Below, piece after piece: positions 57,738 through 64,000 of a stretch of 64,000 bases of DNA. The number at the start of each line of letters is the position of its first letter. The stretch's first letter is position 1. The notes under the pieces are model-generated. The model was not told the origin of the DNA and searched no databases. It worked only from the letters and a program-made list of their open reading frames with translations. The position numbers and the translations under genes are program-made. The stretch comes from Tragulus kanchil (lineage: Eukaryota > Chordata > Mammalia > Artiodactyla > Tragulidae), in NCBI GenBank assembly GCA_022376925.1, contig JAIOJX010000005.1, positions 15,404,501 to 15,468,500 on the forward strand, given 5' to 3'.

Positions 57738-59957
57738 GAACAGCAAGGCAGCCTGTTTAAAGGCCCAGCAGAGAGCTGGTCTAGACTTGAGAAGAGCCTG
57801 ACTGAGGGCCGGAGCTCTGGACGGGCTTTGAGGGGCTTCCCCGGCCAGCACAGACTGGCTCAGATGCTCTTTTCAAGTGTCTCTGCAATCCCCAAAGTCC
57901 CACTTAACGGATGAATACAACTGCTCCATCCGCTGGACAGGATGCACCCGCCTCTGCCCAGTCTACGCAGTTTATATATATGCCTGTCATTAGGAAGAGC
58001 CCGTTAATAGGTCTTTACTGTAGAAACCAGAAGTGCCCCGGGATCGGAAAACCCAACAGACACCCAGGACTCTGACATCATTGGATTTTCAAGCTGTTTC
58101 ACCCGGAAGAAAGGGCTGCCAGACTGATGTAAAACCTGCTAATGGCTTAAGTCTACAGAGGATCAAAGGGTAAGGATGGCACAGGCAAATACTTAAATAA
58201 GAGGCTTTCTGTAAATCTAACAACTGTGTCGGTCCGCCGAGCTAAGTCGTGCCCTGGGAGCCCCACAACCTTCGCATGTCAGTGGCTTCTGTAAAGCGAG
58301 GCTTTAGGCCTGTCTCAGGTGACTCGTCCACCACCGCGCGGTCGTGGCTCCGCTCCTGTCACTTTCGTTTCAAGTCCTAGGTCAACGAGACAGTCTCTGC
58401 TGGGACAATGCCAGTTTTGCGGCAGAAAGAAAGGAAAAGATGGCAGACCACCCAATGACTCTTCAAGCTTTGGCTCTGAAATGGCGCCTATTGCTTCTCA
58501 ATTTTCATTGGACGAAGCAAATCCCATGGTCAAACCTAGCCCTGATGCGGCAGGGCAGTAATTCTCCCTCAAGGAGGATGTGATAATGTCATAGTAAGAA
58601 ACATATAAGCATCCAAGTTTAAACTTAAACACACACACACACAAATAAACATCCCCATCCCATGCACCTTCTGAATTTTGGATTATTAAACCCAGGAGAG
58701 TCCCAGAATGCTGAGAACCAGATAGGAGTGGATTTATACCTGGTGACAAATTGCTTCCCCAAAGAAACTGATTTAAAAAAAAAAAAATTACTACCATCAA
58801 TATAAAATGGTGTGGCCACTCTAGTGTACCTTTTGTGTTATCATTGAGAAGAACAGCAAGGCAGCCTGTTTAAAGGCCCAGCAGAGAGCTGGTCTAGACT
58901 TGAGAAGAGCCTGACTGAGGGCCGGAGCTCTGGACGGGCTTTGAGGGGCTTCCCCGGCCAGCACAGACTGGCTCAGATGCTCTTTTCAAGTGTCTCTGCA
59001 ATCCCCAAAGTCCCACTTAACGGATGAATACAACTGCTCCATCCGCTGGACAGGATGCACCCGCCTCTGCCCAGTCTACGCAGTTTATATATATGCCTGT
59101 CATTAGGAAGAGCCCGTTAATAGGTCTTTACTGTAGAAACCAGAAGTGCCCCGGGATCGGAAAACCCAACAGACACCCAGGACTCTGACATCATTGGATT
59201 TTCAAGCTGTTTCACCCGGAAGAAAGGGCTGCCAGACTGATGTAAAACCTGCTAATGGCTTAAGTCTACAGAGGATCAAAGGGTAAGGATGGCACAGGCA
59301 AATACTTAAATAAGAGGCTTTCTGTAAATCTAACAACTGTGTCGGTCCGCCGAGCTAAGTCGTGCCCTGGGAGCCCCACAACCTTCGCATGTCAGTGGCT
59401 TCTGTAAAGCGAGGCTTTAGGCCTGTCTCAGGTGACTCGTCCACCACCGCTGGTCGCGGCTCCGCTCCTGTCACTTTCGTTTCAAGTCCTAGGTCAACGA
59501 GACAGTCTCTGCTGGGACAATGCCAGTTTTGCGGCAGAAAGAAAGGAAAAGATGGCAGACCACCCAATGACTCTTCAAGCTTTGGCTCTGAAATGGCGCC
59601 TATTGCTTCTCAATTTTCATTGGACGAAGCAAATCCCATGGTCAAACCTAGCCCTGATGCGGCAGGGCAGTAATTCTCCCTCAAGGAGGATGTGATAATG
59701 TCATAGTAAGAAACATATAAGCATCCAAGTTTAAACTTAAACACACACACACACAAATAAACATCCCCATCCCATGCACCTTCTGAATTTTGGATTATTA
59801 AACCCAGGAGAGTCCCAGAATGCTGAGAACCAGATAGGAGTGGATTTATACCTGGTGACAAATTGCTTCCCCAAAGAAACTGATTTAAAAAAAAAAAAAT
59901 TACTACCATCAATATAAAATGGTGTGGCCACTCTAGTGTACCTTTTGCGTTATCATT
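57738..59957. repeat. direct duplication pair 19 (offset 1112)
   Basis: 57738-58849 and 58850-59957. Differences include accgcgcggtcgtgg / accgctggtcgcgg (58334 and 59446) and tgtgttatc / tgcgttatc (58834 and 59946). No gene; short frames lack domains. Confidence 0.93.
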
Positions 59958-60402
59958 TTCTACCAAAAATGCAAAATGATGTTTTAAAGACACACATATT
60001 GGGGGTTCATCCTGGCTCCTGGCTCATAGCCCCTCTAACTCTTGTAATTAACTAAGTGATTTGAGCATAGAAGCATTTTTCATTATAATATTTGGCTTTA
60101 ATCCTTTATTCCTGAAATAGCTCCAGAATGCTAAAGGGGAAAGGAGGTGATTTTTGGAAAAGATAACCACAGGATGAGGGCTGGTTGCCAGGGAAACCGA
60201 CCACGTGATTAGGAGGCTGGAACTTAAAGCTCACCCACCCTCCCGACCTCTATCTCAGGGAAGGGAAGAGGTGCTGGAGGTTGAATCCAACACTAAGGGC
60301 CAGTGATTTAATCAACCATCCGTATACGAAGAGGGCTCCACTGAAAATAATAATAATAATAAAGTAACAATAACAGTGGTTTGAGATGCTTCCAGGTGCG
60401 TG
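59958..60402. other. upstream flank, unassigned
   Basis: Contains a TAA microsatellite at 60347-60362. No gene recognised. Confidence 0.5.
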
Positions 60403-62590
60403 AGCACGTGAAGGTCCTAGGAAGGTTGTGGGCTGAGGAGAGCACGGACGCTCCAAGCCGCTTCCCACACACCTTCCCTTGCGTTTCTTCCATCTGGCTG
60501 TTCTTGAGTTGTATCCTTTTATAATCAACCAGGAATCTAGTCTGTAAGCTTTTTGCCTGCATTCTGTGAGCTGCTCTAGCAAATTACCAATCAGAGGAGA
60601 GGACCATGGGAATGTGTAGGATGACTTGGACTTGGTATTGATGTCTGAAGTGGGAAGGAAGAGCAGTCTTGAGGAACTGAGTCCTTCACCTGTGGGATTC
60701 AACACTATGTCCAGGTGGATGCTATCACAATTGAATTAACTAGTAGGACACCGGTTGAAATCTCCGGAAAACTGGAGAACTGCTTGGTAAAGGGGAAAAA
60801 ACCCCACATGTTTGGAGTACAGGTCTTCCATGAGCAGTAAGTAGATGGAAAACAAAGTGGGTTTTTCCTTTAGAGAAGGACTCCGAACCACCTACCACCA
60901 TAATATTTATATCTCACAATAGTTCACAGTAGCAAATATTTATTCAACATTGACTACCTCCCAAGCACAGTTTCATTATTCAATTTTCACAATACCCTCT
61001 GAGACACACACTATTATTACCCTTCATTTTATGATAGGTTAAAAAATAAAGAGAAAATTTAAGTAAGTTGTTCAAGGCTAGGGACTGGCAGCCTTGGGAT
61101 TTCAGTGCACATACTAATTGAAACATGCATGTGAGTGATTTTCGTGAGAAGGATAATAGATTTCCCCTCACTTATCTATATTTCTGGCACAAAAAAATGA
61201 AATAGGCAATATAAATAATAGGCTGTTACTATTAGGATTTACAGCCTAATGCAGTATATAGCTGCCATAAAAGAGTCATAAAACATTATGGGAGACAGAA
61301 GAGAAAATGGGTTATGACGGGGCATTAGTAATAATGTTCAGTCTGGACAATGCTTCTGTCAGTGAATAAGCACAGATAACATTTGTTAAAAAAAAGCAGT
61401 TTTCTTTTAGTCAAATAGATATCAAGACAGACTCAAGACAGTGAGAATTCCATGGGAAATTAGTAAACTTGGAATCAGTTAAAGGCAGTAATCTTGTTAT
61501 GACTCTTTTGTTGTAGCACGTGAAGGTCCTAGGAAGGTTGTGGGCTGAGGAGAGCACGGACGCTCAAGCCGCTTCCCACGCACCTTCCCGTGCGTTTCTT
61601 CCATCTGGCTGTTCTTGAGTTGTATCCTTTTATAATCAACCAGGAATCTAGTCTGTAAGCTTTTTGCCTGCATTCTGTGAGCTGCTCTAGCAAATTACCA
61701 ATCAGAGGAGAGGACCATGGGAATGTGTAGGATGACTTGGACTTGGTATTGATGTCTGAAGTGGGAAGGAAGAGCAGTCTTGAGGAACTGAGTCCTTCAC
61801 CTGTGGGATTCAACACTATGTCCAGGTGGATGCTATCACAATTGAATTAACTAGTAGGACACCGGTTGAAATCTCCGGAAAACTGGAGAACTGCTTGGTA
61901 AAGGGGAAAAAACCCCACATGTTTGGAGTACAGGTCTTCCATGAGCAGTAAGTAGATGGAAAACAAAGTGGGTTTTTCCTTTAGAGAAGGACTCCGAACC
62001 ACCTACCACCATAATATTTATATCTCACAATAGTTCACAGTAGCAAATATTTATTCAACATTGACTACCTCCCAAGCACAGTTTCATTATTCAATTTTCA
62101 CAATACCCTCTGAGACACACACTATTATTACCCTTCATTTTATGATAGGTTAAAAAATAAAGAGAAAATTTAAGTAAGTTGTTCAAGGCTAGGGACTGGC
62201 AGCCTTGGGATTTCAGTGCACATACTAATTGAAACATGCATGTGAGTGATTTTCGTGAGAAGGATAATAGATTTCCCCTCACTTATCTATATTTCTGGCA
62301 CAAAAAAATGAAATAGGCAATATAAATAATAGGCTGTTACTATTAGGATTTACAGCCTAATGCAGTATATAGCTGCCATAAAAGAGTCATAAAACATTAT
62401 GGGAGACAGAAGAGAAAATGGGTTATGACGGGGCATTAGTAATAATGTTCAGTCTGGACAATGCTTCTGTCAGTGAATAAGCACAGATAACATTTGTTAA
62501 AAAAAAAAAGCAGTTTTCTTTTAGTCAAATAGATATCAAGACAGACTCAAGACAGTGAGAATTCCATGGGAAATTAGTAAACTTACTTGG
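60403..62590. repeat. direct duplication pair 20 (offset 1111-1114)
   Basis: 60403-61516 and 61517-62590. Differences cluster at the start of the second copy (gctcaagcc, cccacgcac, cccgtgcg against gctccaagcc, cccacacac, cccttgcg). Confidence 0.93.
60910..61100 (-). repeat. MIR fragment
   Basis: Reverse MIR order: caaatatttattcaacattg, ctattattacccttcatttt, ttaagtaagttgttcaaggc. Copy at about 62022-62211. Confidence 0.6.
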
Positions 62591-63124
62591 AATCAGTTAA
62601 AGGCAGCTGTAATCTGTTGGTTTGATTGTCTCACTCGTGGACTGTGAACTCATTAAAGAATTAGAATCTATGAAGTGACAGGTACTTTGATGGATCTCAG
62701 GAAAAGGTAGTTGTATTTATTCTTACTGTTGTTGAGTATGGGAGAAACATGCCCGGCCCATCTGAATATGACCAGAGCCTGGCCCAGAACCTGACACTCT
62801 GGATCTGCTCAGGACATCCACTGAATGAATGAATGGAGTAGTGGGGTCTCCGTCCTTTGTAAAATAACATGGAAGTAAACACTCAGGTTATTGAGGTGTT
62901 TTCAAATTCTTTTCCCTTCAGAGCCTGTGATGCCTTCCTGTGGACATTCTCAGTGTTGTCAGGTCTTCGCTGGTCACCTGGTCCTGGGATTTTTCACCTG
63001 GAAGGAATCTTAGAGATCATTTAATCCAATCACTCCCTTAGAAAAGCGGCACCTGAGACACTGGGTGGCGTGACTGAAGTTATACAGCCGGTCAGTGACA
63101 AGGCCAGGAAGATGGGTTGAATTT
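62591..63124. other. upstream flank with old-repeat traces
   Basis: aatcttagagatcatttaat and gactgaagttatacagccgg near 63008-63100 look like a MIR-type or similar ancient element. Too diverged to name. No gene. Confidence 0.45.
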
Positions 63125-64000
63125 TTTCCAGTTCTGTTGAGAAATAATTGACATATATTGCTGTAAGATTAAGATATATAGCATGATGGTCTGGTTACAT
63201 ATATTCTGAAATGATTTTCAAAATAGGTTCAGCCAACATCCATTTTCTCATATAAATATAATTTTTAGAAAAGAAAAGAATAAAGGGAAACAATTTTCTC
63301 CTTGTGATAAGAACTCTTAGGATTTACTCTTTTCTCTTTTGACAACTTTCCTATATATCATCCAGCAGAGATAACTATAGTCGTAATTTGCACACCATTT
63401 TTCACTCCTAGTACTGACTTAGGTTTGAAGGGAAAATTTGAACATTGTGACCACCTTCCTCCTTCTCCCCTCCACCTCACCCCCCGCCTCTGGTACCCAC
63501 AAGTCTAATCTCTTTTTCTATCAATTTGTTGTTTTTTGGTTTAGATTTTAAAATCCTACATATAAATGAGATCATACAGCATTTGTTTTTCTCTGAGTTA
63601 TTTCACTTAGCATAATGCCTTCAAGGCCCATACATGTTGTCACAAATGGAAGGATTTCCTCATTTTTTATGGCTAAATAATATTTTATCATATATATGTC
63701 TGTATACACACACTTTCTTGGCTATTATAAATAATGATGTTTGTGTGTGTGCTAAGTCGCTTCAGTCAGACTTTGCGACCCCCATGGGACTCCCGCCAAG
63801 CTCCTCTTTCCGTGGGGCTTCTTCAGGCAAGAATAGTGGAGTGGGTTGCCATGCTCTCCTTCAGGGATCTTCCTGACCCAGGGATTAAACCTATATCTCT
63901 GGTATCGGCAGGCACCTAGTGCCACCTGGGAAGCCCCTCACTATGGACATAAGGGTGCAGATATCTTTCTGAGTTAGCATTTTAGTTACCTTTGGTTATA
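63125..64000 (-). repeat. L1 3' region, interrupted by Bov-tA
   Basis: Minus-strand L1MA/L1MB-like 3' end: gagaaataattgacatatat, cttgtgataagaactcttag, atttcacttagcataatgcc, then after the SINE ggacataagggtgcagatat. Runs off the window end. Confidence 0.78.
63733..63940 (-). repeat. Bov-tA SINE nested in L1
   Basis: Minus-strand Bov-tA: gtgctaagtcgcttcagtca, ggcaagaatagtggagtggg, gacccagggattaaacctat, head ccacctgggaagcccc. It splits an L1. Confidence 0.87.

Noticed and set aside
57246..57851. 201-codon minus-strand open frame
   Set aside because: Mostly the antisense of a SINE; the recurrent peptide (HVGSSQARDRSSAPCTARRC) appears wherever this SINE occurs.
1052..62590. The 1.1-kb direct repeats as a biological tandem array or novel mobile system
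   Set aside because: Different sequence in each pair, arbitrary boundaries, near-constant length, junction-biased indels and a duplicated exon with its introns all point to assembly overlap.
1..64000. CRISPR arrays, operons, prokaryotic signals, tRNA or rRNA genes
   Set aside because: The sequence is mammalian. tRNA-like boxes belong to SINE heads and no folded tRNA gene was seen.

Overview
The window is nuclear DNA of a ruminant artiodactyl. Bov-tA SINEs, BovB (RTE) LINE fragments and cetartiodactyl CHR-type tRNA SINEs occur throughout, over a background of old L1, MIR, L2-like, MER5-like and MaLR-LTR debris. I cannot fix family or species. A young CHR-derived SINE subfamily that I do not recognise from cattle or sheep suggests a less-studied lineage.

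Only one protein-coding gene can be supported. On the minus strand at 48361-48790 lie the first two coding exons of the kinesin-3 motor gene KIF13A: exon 1 with the ATG at 48790 and a GT donor, then exon 2 with AG acceptor and GT donor. They sit in a CpG island (about 48300-49530) with a TATA-less promoter that carries an ETS/YY1 composite site, a (CCG)8 run and two candidate upstream ORFs. Everything below 48360 is then the 5' part of KIF13A intron 2. Everything above about 49530 is upstream flank. No further KIF13A exon or other gene was recognised.

The dominant structural signal is artificial. At 20 places a block of about 1.06-1.22 kb is followed immediately by a near-perfect direct copy of itself, with junctions near 2150, 5929, 9634, 12455, 18475, 20476, 23930, 29501, 32383, 34462, 37784, 39864, 42890, 45170, 47499, 51440, 54317, 56435, 58850 and 61517. 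Copies differ by homopolymer indels, often within a few hundred bases of the junctions, and by scattered, mostly C/T or A/G substitutions. The best reading is overlapping contig or read ends joined without merging. About 22 kb of the 64 kb is therefore redundant and the true locus is about 42 kb. KIF13A exon 2 falls in one such pair, so a false second exon 2 appears at 47268-47358.

Region by region: 1-3600 old repeats and duplication 1; 3.6-8.6 kb nested Bov-tA/CHR, L1 3' end with a SINE inserted, BovB with an L1 tail inserted; 8.6-13.6 kb duplications and BovB inside an old L1; 13.6-25 kb a SINE, an L1 tail, then mostly unassigned intron with four duplications; 25-31 kb SINE-rich; 31-36 kb MER5-like element split by a MaLR LTR, then L1-like sequence; 36-41 kb new-subfamily SINEs, a 25-bp minisatellite and an L1 tail; 41-46 kb a CpG-rich possible retrocopy and unassigned intron; 46.4-49.5 kb KIF13A start; 49.5-64 kb upstream flank with Bov-tA, CHR, MIR and an L1 3' end.
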